A DNA stretch of 64,000 nucleotides from Methanolinea sp. Its GTDB lineage: Archaea > Halobacteriota > Methanomicrobia > Methanomicrobiales > Methanospirillaceae. Positions 54,463-63,511 of this stretch are shown in pieces. Both the position numbers and the translations under genes were made by a program. Numbering within the stretch: position 1 is the first letter of the stretch; every line of letters begins with the position of its first letter. The stretch is from NCBI GenBank assembly GCA_018263335.1, contig JADFCY010000008.1, positions 23,912-87,911 on the forward strand. The letters run 5' to 3'. A model generated the notes under the pieces. It searched no databases. It worked only from the letters and a program-made list of their open reading frames with translations, and was not told the origin of the DNA.

Positions 54463-55751
54463 CACATCTCACCCCTGCGATCGATCACCCGTTTTGCCTT
54501 CCCCTCGAACCGTGGGAGGGAACCAGGTTCCACCAGCTTGACAGTGGTGCGAAGCTCCAGCGTGTCACGCAGTTCCTTTACCACCTTCTTCTGTATCCGG
54601 GCAAGGTCCTGGAGTTCGCCCGAGAAGTAGTCGCGGTTGATCTCAACGTCTATCGTCATCTCGTCCAGGTGGTTGACCCGGTCGACGTACACCATGAAGT
54701 GGTTTCCGACCTCCGGTATCCGCAGCAGCACGTGCTCGATCTGCGACGGAAATACATTGATACCCCGTATGACCAGCATATCGTCGCTCCTCCCGGTAAT
54801 CCGGGCAATCTTTTTGGCCCGTCCGCAAAGGCACTCGTCCTCGAAACGCATAGTGATGTCACCCGTCCGGTAGCGCAGAAGTGGCATGGCCTCCTTGACA
54901 AGCGGAGTGACCACCAGTTCGCCCCGCTCCCCGTCCCCGAGCGTCTCCCCTGTCAGGGGGTCGATGATCTCGACGAGGTAGCAGTCGTGCCATATGTGCA
55001 GGCCATCCCGTTCGGGGCATTCGAATGCCACGCCGGGCCCGAAGAGCTCCGAGAGGCCATAGGAGTCAAATGCAGTCACCCCCAGCTTCTTCTCGAGTTC
55101 TGCCCGCATCGCGTCCGACCATGGCTCCGCGCCAAAAAGCCCCGTGGTGAGGGAATCCAGGCATGCGCCCGTCTCCTCGGCGACCTCTGCGAGGTGCATT
55201 GCGTAACTGGGCGTGCAGTGGATGGCAGTGACCCCAAAGTCCTGGATCATCTCGATCTGTCTCCTGGTGTTCCCGGTCGCGCTCGGGATCACCGTCATGC
55301 CGATCTTCTCGGCACCATAGTGGAACCCGAGGCCCCCGGTGAACATCCCGTAGTTGACCATGTTCTGGAAGATGTCCCGGTCCGTCAGCCCCACCATGGT
55401 CATGTTCCTCGCGATCAGATCTGCCCAGGTCTGGAGGTCGTTCCTGGTATACCCCACCACGGTCGGTTTTCCGGTTGTCCCGGAAGTGGTGTGGATGCGC
55501 ACCACCTCGTGGATTGGCACGGCAAAAAACCCGAATGGGTACCCGTCACGAAGGTCCTGCTTCCTCGTGAAAGGGATCTTCTCGATGTCTGCAAGAGTCC
55601 TGATGTCTTCAGGCCTTACATGGGCTTCCCCGAGTAACCTCCTGTAAAACTCCACGTTCTGGACCTGAGCAACGGTCTTCTTGAGACGTTTCAACTGCAG
55701 TTCCTCAAGGTCTCTTTTTGGGAGGGTCTCGGTCTTCTCATCCCAGAACAT
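54462..55751 (-). CDS. Phenylacetate-CoA ligase-like adenylating enzyme, copy 2
   Basis: This 429-residue PaaK paralogue is the first of the ligase pair. It carries TSGTTGKPTVVGYTRND near residue 90, SYGLSELFGPG, GRSDDMLVIRGINVFPSQIE and LPRFEGKAKRVIDRR. The two copies share the same core but differ in the acid-binding middle region, so they may use different aryl acids. The order on the transcript is copy 2, copy 1, ACT protein. Confidence 0.9.
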   Translation of the reverse strand: MFWDEKTETLPKRDLEELQLKRLKKTVAQVQNVEFYRRLLGEAHVRPEDIRTLADIEKIPFTRKQDLRDGYPFGFFAVPIHEVVRIHTTSGTTGKPTVVGYTRNDLQTWADLIARNMTMVGLTDRDIFQNMVNYGMFTGGLGFHYGAEKIGMTVIPSATGNTRRQIEMIQDFGVTAIHCTPSYAMHLAEVAEETGACLDSLTTGLFGAEPWSDAMRAELEKKLGVTAFDSYGLSELFGPGVAFECPERDGLHIWHDCYLVEIIDPLTGETLGDGERGELVVTPLVKEAMPLLRYRTGDITMRFEDECLCGRAKKIARITGRSDDMLVIRGINVFPSQIEHVLLRIPEVGNHFMVYVDRVNHLDEMTIDVEINRDYFSGELQDLARIQKKVVKELRDTLELRTTVKLVEPGSLPRFEGKAKRVIDRRGEM

Positions 55752-56038
55752 GGTCTCTTGTCCCCAGGTCCTCTCGGGCTCCTGTCATCTCTCTCATTCT
55801 GCCACCGGTCCAGCCTGTCCCTTTCTGCTCGACGATGAGGAAATTGTCGTACGTGCAGATTCGACGTGGGCTACTCATAGAATCTTGCGCCGGCGGATGA
55901 AAAACATTGTCAAGTCATGGCATGGCATCGAGAGTGTATGCGATCCCACCCGTTCTCGCCTGCGATCATTCGTGTCGACGATGCATTGAAGTAGCAGAAT
56001 CCTGGAAATGAGTATATCGGAAAACCCCCTTTCGAAGG

Positions 56039-57001
56039 GTGGTAAAGGAGCAGTGCATCATCGTCCCGGTCCCATGGTATCTGGTGTCAGGATTCGGGGC
56101 CCACCTCAAGGCAACGCCGCGGGCCCTGATCGTGCAGAAGAATGGGAATACTGAAGAGTTGCCACTCTCCAGGGTGAGGCACCTCCTGGTGATGGGGGGC
56201 CATTCCCTCCACACCTCGGTGATTTCACGGCTGCTCGCATCGGGATCCTGCATCTCCTTTTTTGAAGCGGACGGTGAGCCTCTCGGGGTCCTCCGGCCAT
56301 TCGGATTTCGCTACGACGAGGTGGTCAAGGAGGCGCAGGCAAAGGCTTTCTCCCACTCCTTTGCCCTGGCAGTCGCAAAAGGCAGCGTCCATTCCCGGAT
56401 CCAGGCGCTTATTTGGCTCCAGGATCATAAGGATGAACCCCTTTTTTACGAGGGAGAGCTTGAGATACTCGAGAAGAGTTATGCCGAGCTTGAGTTCCTG
56501 GTCAGGATGGAAGAACTCCGGCGGGTCCACCGCCTCGTCTCGGACATGTATTACGAGATCCTTGCAAGGACCATTCCCCCCGAACTCGGGTTCCGCCGCA
56601 GGACTGCCCGGCCTCACCTCGATGTGGTAAACACCATGCTCTCCTTTGGGTATGGCCTTCTCTTTGGCAATGCCTGCGTTGCGGCCATAGGGGCGCACCT
56701 GGATCCGGACATGGGTTTTTTGCACAAGGGGAAGGGCGGCCTTGTCTATGACCTGATCGACCCCTTCAAACCGACGATGGTGGACAGCGTGGTATCAGCA
56801 ATTGCGAGGGGAGGAATCGCCGAAGAGGACTACGAATGCAGCCCATCTCGCTGCATCCTCGGCGATGAACTCCTTCAGGCGCTCACGAAAGCGCTCCAGC
56901 AACGTATCCGCCAGGATATCATCGATGAACAGGTGGTGGCGCTCCAGGGCGCACTGATAAGGAATGAAGATTACCTCGTCCTGTCCTGCGAGGGACGCTA
57001 A
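56039..57001 (+). CDS. cas1: Stand-alone Cas1-like integrase
   Basis: This 320-residue protein has the Cas1 two-domain layout. The N-terminal beta domain runs to about residue 90. The helical catalytic domain contains RPHLDVVNTMLSFGYGLLF near residue 191 and GFLHKGKGGLVYDLIDPFKP with His229, Asp238 and Asp241 at the metal-site positions. The usual catalytic Glu of the preceding helix seems to be replaced by His164, although Glu158/Glu159 are close. No cas2, effector genes or CRISPR array are in the window. CRISPR-independent Cas1 families are known in methanogens, some in casposons, but no family B polymerase is seen here. The start is GTG 56039. The 3' end overlaps the acylphosphatase gene by four bases. 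Confidence 0.85.
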   Translation: MVKEQCIIVPVPWYLVSGFGAHLKATPRALIVQKNGNTEELPLSRVRHLLVMGGHSLHTSVISRLLASGSCISFFEADGEPLGVLRPFGFRYDEVVKEAQAKAFSHSFALAVAKGSVHSRIQALIWLQDHKDEPLFYEGELEILEKSYAELEFLVRMEELRRVHRLVSDMYYEILARTIPPELGFRRRTARPHLDVVNTMLSFGYGLLFGNACVAAIGAHLDPDMGFLHKGKGGLVYDLIDPFKPTMVDSVVSAIARGGIAEEDYECSPSRCILGDELLQALTKALQQRIRQDIIDEQVVALQGALIRNEDYLVLSCEGR

Positions 57002-57282
57002 TCCGCCTTCTCTTCTGCCCTGACCACGGCAAAGTCCAAAAAAGGGGTATATGGGATGTCCATGACCTCGACATCCCTGATAAGGGCTCTCGGGCACCCG
57101 TAGAGCATGGAGATGAACTTGTCGAGGGTGATGGAGTCCCCGGTCGCCCGTATCCTGACGGTCCCGTCGGGCAGGTTCATCACATCACCCCTGATGCTCA
57201 GTGTTCCCGCAATATGCCGCACGCAGTTTCGCATCCCCACCCTCTGGACTCTCCCGGAGATGCGGATCTCCACGGTCTTCAT
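56998..57282 (-). CDS. Acylphosphatase-like protein
   Basis: This 94-residue protein has the acylphosphatase fold. The catalytic Arg is in GRVQRVGMRNCVRHIA (the usual G after Q is R) and the Asn in VMNLPDGTVRI. It hydrolyses acyl phosphates in the family; the changed signature leaves activity uncertain. ATG 57282 (MKTVEIRI) is the natural start. Confidence 0.83.
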   Translation of the reverse strand: MKTVEIRISGRVQRVGMRNCVRHIAGTLSIRGDVMNLPDGTVRIRATGDSITLDKFISMLYGCPRALIRDVEVMDIPYTPFLDFAVVRAEEKAD

Positions 57283-57621
57283 GTTCACATATCCAATCCG
57301 CGCGGGCCCTCTCATTCCCGCGGAATTTACACGAAGGGATCTGTCAACGGTCGTACTTATCATCATTCCCGTCCGGCCCGGCCTCTGAAATATATCGCAT
57401 TCAATGGTTTATGATCATTGCTGGGTTCATCTGAATAAAACTCCATTATCCCTTTATTTTTGGAAAAAAAACGTTAATTTTCAGTATAAGGGTGGTGAAC
57501 AGAAAACCACTCCCCACCCAATGGTGCGAAACCTCATGTCTGACGCGGGGAGAATAGTTGTGAAAATACCCTCGACCGCGATTGGGATCCGCCGGAAAAG
57601 GAAAAAAGACCGGGCCTTGGA
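57283..57621. other. Intergenic stretch without a gene; contains the glmM terminator
   Basis: About 340 bases without a supported gene. The part at 57440-57490 is very A+T-rich (TTTATTTTTGG followed by a run of A). On the minus strand a run of six T at 57602-57607 follows the glmM stop and is a probable terminator. Confidence 0.5.
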
Positions 57622-58977
57622 TCAGGGCCGGATGTGCCCCATGAGTTCTTCGTACAATTCCCTTGCCCGGGTCTCCGAGACCGATTCCACCATCACCCTC
57701 ACGAGCGGTTCTGTCCCGGAAGGCCGGACCAGGGCCCACGAGTCTTCACGGTTGATGCGGATCCCGTCGGTCAGGTCGAGCGAATCACCCGAAAACACCT
57801 CGATCAGGCGTTTTATCAGCCCCGAACCATCCTTCTCGCGCAACTTCTCCTTGATCATGAAGAATTGCGGGAGCGCGTCGACGAGGGCGGAAAGTGGCTG
57901 CCGGGCGTGCGCGAGCAGGGCTACCATCGTTGCGGCGGTCATACCCCCGTCCCTGCAGAGCTGGTGCCCGGGAAATATGAGCCCGCCGTTTCCTTCGCCT
58001 CCGAATGCAACCGTGGTGCCCTCAGTAGAGAGCCCGATCATGGTCCTTGCCACGTAGATGCTGCCCACCGCGGTGTAGACCACCCTCGACCCATGGCGGC
58101 GCGCTATGACCTCGATCAACCGGGACGTGCTCACAGGGGTGACCACGACTCCTTTCTGCGTGCGGCAGATAAAATCGGCGATCAGGCCGAATTGCCGATT
58201 CTCTTCGACGAATCTCCCGCGGTCGTCGATGAAGACTGCCCGGTCCGCATCGCCGTCGTGGGCAACACCAAAATCTGCACCAGTGGTCTTCACGAGGTCG
58301 GCAAGAGGTGCGAGCCCCTCCGGGGAAGGCTCCGGCAGGCGGCCCGGGAAGGTCCCGTCCATCTGGCTGTTGAGGGAGAAGACCCTGCACCCCATGCGGG
58401 TGAGGATATCGGGAGTGGTCAGGGCCGCAGCCCCGCACCCGGGGTCTGCCACCACCAGTCTCCCGTCGCCTGTTCCGGGCGGAAATGAACCTGCGACCGC
58501 CTTTACGTACTCCTCGACCATCGATGGCGCCGCAACCTCGCGGCCCACGCGGTCCCAGGGGGCATGGCAGGCGGTCCCCTTGAAGATATGGTCTTCGAGC
58601 ACAATGCACTGCTCGTCTCCCATCTCGGTGCCGTCGGGTTCCACCACCTTTATCCCGTTGTACTCGGGAGGGTTATGCGATGCGGTGACCACCGCCCCGG
58701 CATCGAAGTGGTCCCGGACGAGGTACTGGAGCGCCGGTGTCGGCAGGACGCCAAGGTCGACCACGTCGCACCCTGCCGAGAGGAGCCCTGCCTTCAGGGC
58801 GCTTGCCAGGGCCGGTCCCGATGTCCGTGTGTCCCTGCCCACGGCGATAGTGCCAGGGCGCATGGAGCCGAGCGCTGTTCCTATCGAGAGCACAAGTGCA
58901 GGCGTCAGGTCCTTTCCTGCCACGCCACGCACCCCGTTTGTACCGAAGAGTCTCTTCTCGAGTTTCTTCTCTTCCAT
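57622..58977 (-). CDS. glmM: Phosphoglucosamine mutase-family phosphohexomutase
   Basis: This 451-residue mutase has the catalytic phosphoserine in TASHNPPEYNG near residue 97, the metal loop DGDADR near residue 239, the sugar-specificity loop GEGNGG and the phosphate site RPSGTEP at the C terminus. It interconverts glucosamine 6- and 1-phosphate or similar hexose phosphates for UDP-GlcNAc and glycan synthesis. The archaeal family also includes phosphomannomutase-like members, so the exact sugar is not certain. ATG 58977 is five bases past the mobB stop. Confidence 0.88.
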   Translation of the reverse strand: MEEKKLEKRLFGTNGVRGVAGKDLTPALVLSIGTALGSMRPGTIAVGRDTRTSGPALASALKAGLLSAGCDVVDLGVLPTPALQYLVRDHFDAGAVVTASHNPPEYNGIKVVEPDGTEMGDEQCIVLEDHIFKGTACHAPWDRVGREVAAPSMVEEYVKAVAGSFPPGTGDGRLVVADPGCGAAALTTPDILTRMGCRVFSLNSQMDGTFPGRLPEPSPEGLAPLADLVKTTGADFGVAHDGDADRAVFIDDRGRFVEENRQFGLIADFICRTQKGVVVTPVSTSRLIEVIARRHGSRVVYTAVGSIYVARTMIGLSTEGTTVAFGGEGNGGLIFPGHQLCRDGGMTAATMVALLAHARQPLSALVDALPQFFMIKEKLREKDGSGLIKRLIEVFSGDSLDLTDGIRINREDSWALVRPSGTEPLVRVMVESVSETRARELYEELMGHIRP

Positions 58978-58979
58978 CT

Positions 58980-59735
58980 TCACCCCTTGTGCGAGCTGCC
59001 GGAGCCAAGTGCGGAGAGCATGTGCCTGTGGCAGGAGGAGAATGCATCGAGGGCGGCTGCGGGAGTCGGTGCTCCCACTGCCACGAGAACCGCATCCTCC
59101 CCCCCAAAGATGAGCCCCTGGTGCAGGTGCACTATGGCATGCGCTCCCCCGGGACGGGATTCCGCACTCCTTGCTATCTCATTTAGAATGGGTGAAAACC
59201 GGAGATAAAACTCTCTTCTTGAATCCGGCGTGCCTCTCTCGACCGGTGCCGGGTATCGCCCGGTCAGGACCACACACCCGGGGTCCTCACCCCGTACTTT
59301 TCGCGCAAGTCCTTCAGGGGAGTAAAAATGCGGGAACAGTTCAAGGGACTCAATGACCTCACCAGCGGTAGGGTTGGAAAGGACCACGTCTGTCGCACCC
59401 GGCAGGTCTCCGATACGCACTTTCGGGAGCGGGTGGCTTTTCCATCCCTCCACCAGGAGGTACTCTGTTCCAATCGACGACATCAGCGGGAAGATCTCAC
59501 GAAGGGTATGCCCGCGGACCACCACCACTGCCTTCTCCTCGTCAACTCCTGCTGAGGCAGACGCACCCTCTCCCAGGAAGAGTGTGGTATCCTTGCCGGC
59601 CTCGAGCGAGTAGCGGTGGTGGCCAAGGTGTTTGACGACCGCGGTGGGACCCATTCGCCCGAGCATCGGGATGAGGGACCTGATGAAGGTGGTCTTGCCT
59701 GATCCAGAGACCCCTGCGACATGGATCACCCTCAT
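58980..59735 (-). CDS. mobB: MobB-like GTPase fused to a MoaE-like segment
   Basis: This 251-residue protein has two parts. Residues 1-~165 form a MobB-type P-loop domain (GVSGSGKTTFIRSL, KHLGHHRYSLEAGKDT, LVEGWKSHPLPKV), used in guanylylation of molybdopterin. Residues ~190-240 (AIVHLHQGLIFGGEDAVLVAVGAP) resemble the end of MoaE, the large subunit of molybdopterin synthase, but the HR and Lys residues of MoaE are not kept. The tail may thus be a binding remnant. It overlaps the DUF5806-like gene by four bases and precedes glmM. Confidence 0.8.
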   Translation of the reverse strand: MRVIHVAGVSGSGKTTFIRSLIPMLGRMGPTAVVKHLGHHRYSLEAGKDTTLFLGEGASASAGVDEEKAVVVVRGHTLREIFPLMSSIGTEYLLVEGWKSHPLPKVRIGDLPGATDVVLSNPTAGEVIESLELFPHFYSPEGLARKVRGEDPGCVVLTGRYPAPVERGTPDSRREFYLRFSPILNEIARSAESRPGGAHAIVHLHQGLIFGGEDAVLVAVGAPTPAAALDAFSSCHRHMLSALGSGSSHKG

Positions 59736-60301
59736 GCGGTATCCCCGTCCGGAGGCATCCCGGCGGATACCGGCCCCTCTCCCTCCTTTTCTTCCTCATG
59801 CATCCTTGCATGCAGGATCTTTGCGGCCGCCGCTCCGACGCTTCTCATCACCTCGGTGATCCGGTCCTCTATCTCGATCTCCTCGTCGATATCAAGGGAT
59901 GTCTTCTCAACCTCAAGGAGGAACCGGGCAACTTCGCTTGCCTCAAAGAGCAGGTCGTCAAGTTCCTCGCTCGTGAAGAACCCGCACATCGCCCCGTAAA
60001 AGAACGTGGCCCCCGACTTGTAGATCTTCTTCTTGAACGAGTTACGGGCCTGGTTCACTGCCTGGGGGGTGTAGCATTCCTGCATGAACGGGACAAGTTC
60101 GGGTAAATGCTGACCTATGAAAGTCATCTCCGCGCCGCTCCGCGTGCGGAAATCGGTACAGAGGCGTGCGATGGCCCATTCCCTTGCGGTGACGTAGGTC
60201 CGCTTTCTGAGGAACTGGTTGACCTTCCGGTAGGTCGCACCATCCACCTTCTTGAATTTACGGTACTTGTTGACATCCTCCTGGCCATACTGTGTACGCA
60301 T
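59732..60301 (-). CDS. Conserved archaeal protein (DUF5806-like)
   Basis: This is a 189-residue, highly charged, mostly helical protein with a lysine/arginine-rich N-terminal half (KYRKFKKVDGATYRKVNQFLRKRTY) and an acidic C-terminal half (DIDEEIEIEDRITEVM). It matches my recollection of the archaeal DUF5806 family; the function is unknown. The ATG at 60301 has GGGAGGA upstream. First gene of a three-gene run with mobB and glmM. Confidence 0.75.
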   Translation of the reverse strand: MRTQYGQEDVNKYRKFKKVDGATYRKVNQFLRKRTYVTAREWAIARLCTDFRTRSGAEMTFIGQHLPELVPFMQECYTPQAVNQARNSFKKKIYKSGATFFYGAMCGFFTSEELDDLLFEASEVARFLLEVEKTSLDIDEEIEIEDRITEVMRSVGAAAAKILHARMHEEEKEGEGPVSAGMPPDGDTA

Positions 60302-60365
60302 AGGGTCCTCCCGGCGCAAACAAGCCCCGTTCCAATGCTGCGCCCGTGTATTCTCTCTATTTCTT

Positions 60366-60396
60366 ATCATATAGCAATATATAGTTTATTATAGTC
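60366..60396 (-). promoter_or_regulatory. A+T-rich promoter of the DUF5806-mobB-glmM operon
   Basis: On the minus strand CTATAATAAACTATATATTGC lies 65-95 bases before the start codon. It is the richest A+T block nearby and is in place for a TATA box with a short leader. Confidence 0.55.
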
Positions 60397-61136
60397 GGTG
60401 GGCATCTCTCAAACCACCCAGAAGATCCGCGCCATTGAAGGAGAATGCCCAAAAATCCCATTATTCCAGGCGGGATCTGATCCGGGATAAAAGAGACCCG
60501 TTGGCAGGAAGCAGGGAGTAGCGTGGTTGAAGCGCGAACACACTGATAGGGTTACACTGCGATCTTTCCAAGTAGTTGGGGTGAAGACTCCTTTTTTCCT
60601 GACATGGGGTCCGCTCTCTGGCCGAAGGTCTCCGCTCATTTGTCTCCTGGTTGGTTTTTCTGGGAACTGAATTGAGATGTTGTCTGCATACCTCCCCGGT
60701 TATCCAAACGCCGCCAGGGTGCCCCATCTCGGGGGCGCATCGCATCCGGGTGTGGGGGAGAAGAGAGCCCGCACAAAATGTTCATTGTTCGTGAATCCTG
60801 CCACTACCAGAGAGCAAAGAGTCGATTTCCTGGACACCAATTCAGCAACGATTTTTAAGGGCAAATCCTTTGATGGCGGGGAGAGCCGCCGTCTCGTTGG
60901 CTCAATGAGCAACAAAAAACCCTATTCCAGAACCCTCCCCTCGGACCTGCGAAGGGAGATGAATCCTTTCAGGGAGATAATCTGGACTGAGTTCTCCTTC
61001 CACACCTGGTGGCATCAATTCTACCGGCATTGGAAACCAGCGCAGGGAATTTTGCTCTTCGTGGAAGAAAGTGCCGATAGTCAATGGGGGTGGGGGAATA
61101 ATCCCTCCTGCAGGAGGCTTTGCATTCCCCTTTCAC
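60397..61136. other. Stretch without a supported gene
   Basis: About 740 bases. A 183-codon open frame exists at 60677-61228, but its composition is unlike the neighbouring genes and it runs antisense into the response regulator, so I do not call it. A TTTTTAAGG element near 60855 is TATA-like. Nothing else is recognised. Confidence 0.4.
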
Positions 61137-62261
61137 TCACGGGGTGCTCATGGTCTTTGGGAAGATCTCAAGCAGTTGCACGAAATGTCGGCCGGCTTGC
61201 CCCTCGTATCCATGCGCCTGGAAGATGACAGTCCGGTGTGCTCCCCCGGTTCCCACCATAGGGACCTGGATGATCTCGCTCTGGCATGTCTCCCCCACCC
61301 TTGAGATGATCCCGGCAATATGCGCCTGCTGGCCCTTGAGCACCAGGTCAAGGAAAGTAAGCTCTCCGGGATTCGCCCGGTTTTTAAACTGGTACCCCGT
61401 GAATACCGAGGCAGTATCGTTCCAGAACCGGAGTGTTCCATCGGTCGAAACCTCAAAGTACAGGCACGGCATCGCATCCGCAATCCGGTGACAGCGAATT
61501 TCCACCTGTTTTTCCCGTGTTTTATTTGCGGACCACTCACCTGCACTCCAGGAGTATGCGAATATTATTTCCCGCGCCTGAAAGTCTCTTATGGTGAACG
61601 AGACCTCGACTGCGACCATCTCCCGGTCTCTTCGGGTGTGAAATGCCTGCAGCATCATCGATCCGTGCGCACGCAATCGTTGGACGAACAAGTCCCACTC
61701 GTCCCTTGTAAAAAATGGATCGATCTCCCCGATTGTCATGCGCAGGAGTTCTTCGGGCGTGTACCCGAGTGCCTTGCAGGACGCTTCGTTTGCATATATA
61801 ATCCTTCCACGGGTGTCGAACCAGAAGATCCGGATGGATGCCTTGTCGACCGAATGCCGCGTGATTTGAAGTGACCTCTCGTTCCTCTGTCGCTCTACCG
61901 AGAGCCTGATCTTGTGGCTGAGTTCTGCGAACTGTGATTTGGGGTCTCCTCCTTTCTGGAGATAGAAATCGGCGCCACTGTTCAAGGCCTCGATCACGAC
62001 ATGCTCGCGTCCCCTGCCGGTGAAGATGATGAAGGGTGTGCGGTCACCAAGGTTTCGTAACAATTTCAGGAACTCTATGCCATCTATCCCCGGCATCTCG
62101 TAATCAGATACGATGACGTCGTACGAGCGTTCCTTGAGGGATTCTATCGCCTGCTCAACGGAAAAACAGGTGTCGACCTTTATATCCCCGGTCTTCTCCA
62201 GGTAGAGCCTCGAAACATCCAGGAGGGCCGGCTCGTCATCCACGAACAGAACGGTAATCAT
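61137..62261 (-). CDS. Response regulator with two PAS domains
   Basis: This is a 374-residue signalling protein. The receiver domain at residues 1-~120 has the acidic pair FVDDEP, the phosphorylatable Asp in VSDYEMPGIDG and the Lys in LQKGGDP. Two PAS domains follow, near residues 130-235 (IYANEASCKALGYTPEELL) and 255-365. There is no kinase or DNA-binding domain, so it must pass its signal through partner proteins. This layout is frequent in Methanomicrobiales. Confidence 0.88.
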   Translation of the reverse strand: MITVLFVDDEPALLDVSRLYLEKTGDIKVDTCFSVEQAIESLKERSYDVIVSDYEMPGIDGIEFLKLLRNLGDRTPFIIFTGRGREHVVIEALNSGADFYLQKGGDPKSQFAELSHKIRLSVERQRNERSLQITRHSVDKASIRIFWFDTRGRIIYANEASCKALGYTPEELLRMTIGEIDPFFTRDEWDLFVQRLRAHGSMMLQAFHTRRDREMVAVEVSFTIRDFQAREIIFAYSWSAGEWSANKTREKQVEIRCHRIADAMPCLYFEVSTDGTLRFWNDTASVFTGYQFKNRANPGELTFLDLVLKGQQAHIAGIISRVGETCQSEIIQVPMVGTGGAHRTVIFQAHGYEGQAGRHFVQLLEIFPKTMSTP

Positions 62262-62325
62262 GGGCTATCATTGGGATGCTATGCCAGCCGGGGGGAGGGC
62301 TGTTTTGTGTAGATATGGTTTGTGT

Positions 62326-62340
62326 TTCCTTTAAATAGGT
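62326..62340 (-). promoter_or_regulatory. TATA element of the response-regulator gene
   Basis: On the minus strand CCTATTTAAAGG is about 65-75 bases before the start, a good archaeal TATA box. Confidence 0.55.
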
Positions 62341-63460
62341 AACTGGATGAGATGGAGGATCGGGGTTCTGCACATGAGGGATCGATGAACAATTTTCTGC
62401 AGGGCACTCCCAGGCTTTCCTGGCGTTGCCTTGTCTCTTCTATCACGGCTTCGCAAGGTCCATGCCTGTTCATCCCGTTTAATTCATTTCATGGATTTCT
62501 TTTGAAGTAATCGCGCAATCCTTCTCTCAGTGGGCCTATTGTCCCCAAGATATGGTATAGCAACATACGGTATATGAATTTTTTGCACGTTATCCGCGAT
62601 GGGAGGAAAAAGTCTTCGATTTACTCCTTAAATCGAAATCAGAAGCTTTTAATGCAAGATTACGTGGGGGCTGATCGAAGGTCTTCCACTGGGGAAAAGA
62701 GAAGGGGATCCCGTAAAAAGGGGGCACCGGGATCCCCCGTGAATCCAGGTTTCTCTTGGCAGAGTACTTTTCCATGGGCGTTTCTGCCCATGTCTGTATC
62801 CTCAAGGTGGCATTGATACAGACACTTCTTATCTGGAGGCGATCCACTAGAAAAACTTCTGCCGGGGAGGGTGAAAGTGAATATCCCTCGCATGAATGCA
62901 TGGAGAGGCTACTGGGGCGGGGCGTTCTCACCCCCGGCAGTTGTGCAGGGAAAGATCATACATGGGTAACCCCTTCCTGCCCGGAGAGAGCCGCGACCAA
63001 TGGGAAACGAGAGAGTCTGCTTTGATCCGGCACTCCTGGATTCAAATGGTTGCACGGGGAGAAGAGTGAAAAGGTACGCCCAATCTGCCGGGATTTGAGA
63101 TGAGACCTGCCCGGATGGGGATACCCCCCATACGTGACCTTGAATATGCAACTTCCCGCTCGATGATGGCCCACATCCATATGGCATCCCGGTTGAAGCA
63201 CGCGAATGCCACTCACTTGCGTGACCTCACGCATTCCTAAAAAACCAGGGAAACACTCCGAAGAAATCGTATATACACCATTTTTTTGGGGTTGAGCGCG
63301 ATGAAAAGGTGACCAATTGGAATGACCCCCTCTTTCCCTGGTTTTTCCTTGCAGGCCTTCCGGTATTCCCTGGAATGGCCGGGAGATTCCACATATCACC
63401 ATTGGAACCCAAGGGCTTTTGCAACCCACCTTTCGCACGTGAGCAGGTGACTCTGCACTT
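62341..63460. other. About 1.1 kb without a supported gene, with one strong hairpin
   Basis: Several short open frames exist on both strands, but none has a recognisable protein or consistent codon pattern. A perfect 10-bp inverted repeat, GGGGATCCCG (62704-62713) and CGGGATCCCC (62728-62737), has a 14-base loop. The segment ends at an insertion sequence, so decayed mobile or accessory DNA is a reasonable explanation. Confidence 0.45.
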
Positions 63461-63465
63461 TTACT

Positions 63466-63494
63466 GATTTAAATACTTAGGTTTATATCTAAGT
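63466..63494 (+). promoter_or_regulatory. Transposase promoter and palindrome near the IS end
   Basis: GATTTAAATAC (63466-63476) is TATA-like and about 40 bases before the transposase start. ACTTAG (63475-63480) and CTAAGT (63489-63494) form a perfect 6-bp inverted repeat with an 8-base spacer. This could lie at or near the left end of the element; the true terminal repeat cannot be set without the right end. Confidence 0.4.
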
Positions 63495-63511
63495 TATGCG
63501 ATATTCTTTTT

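Noticed and set aside
60677..61228. Plus-strand open frame of 183 codons
   Set aside because: Amino-acid make-up is atypical, no domain is seen, and its end lies antisense within the response-regulator gene.
62590..63438. Several open frames of 60-160 codons on both strands
   Set aside because: They contradict each other in frame and strand, lack ribosome sites and show no domain.
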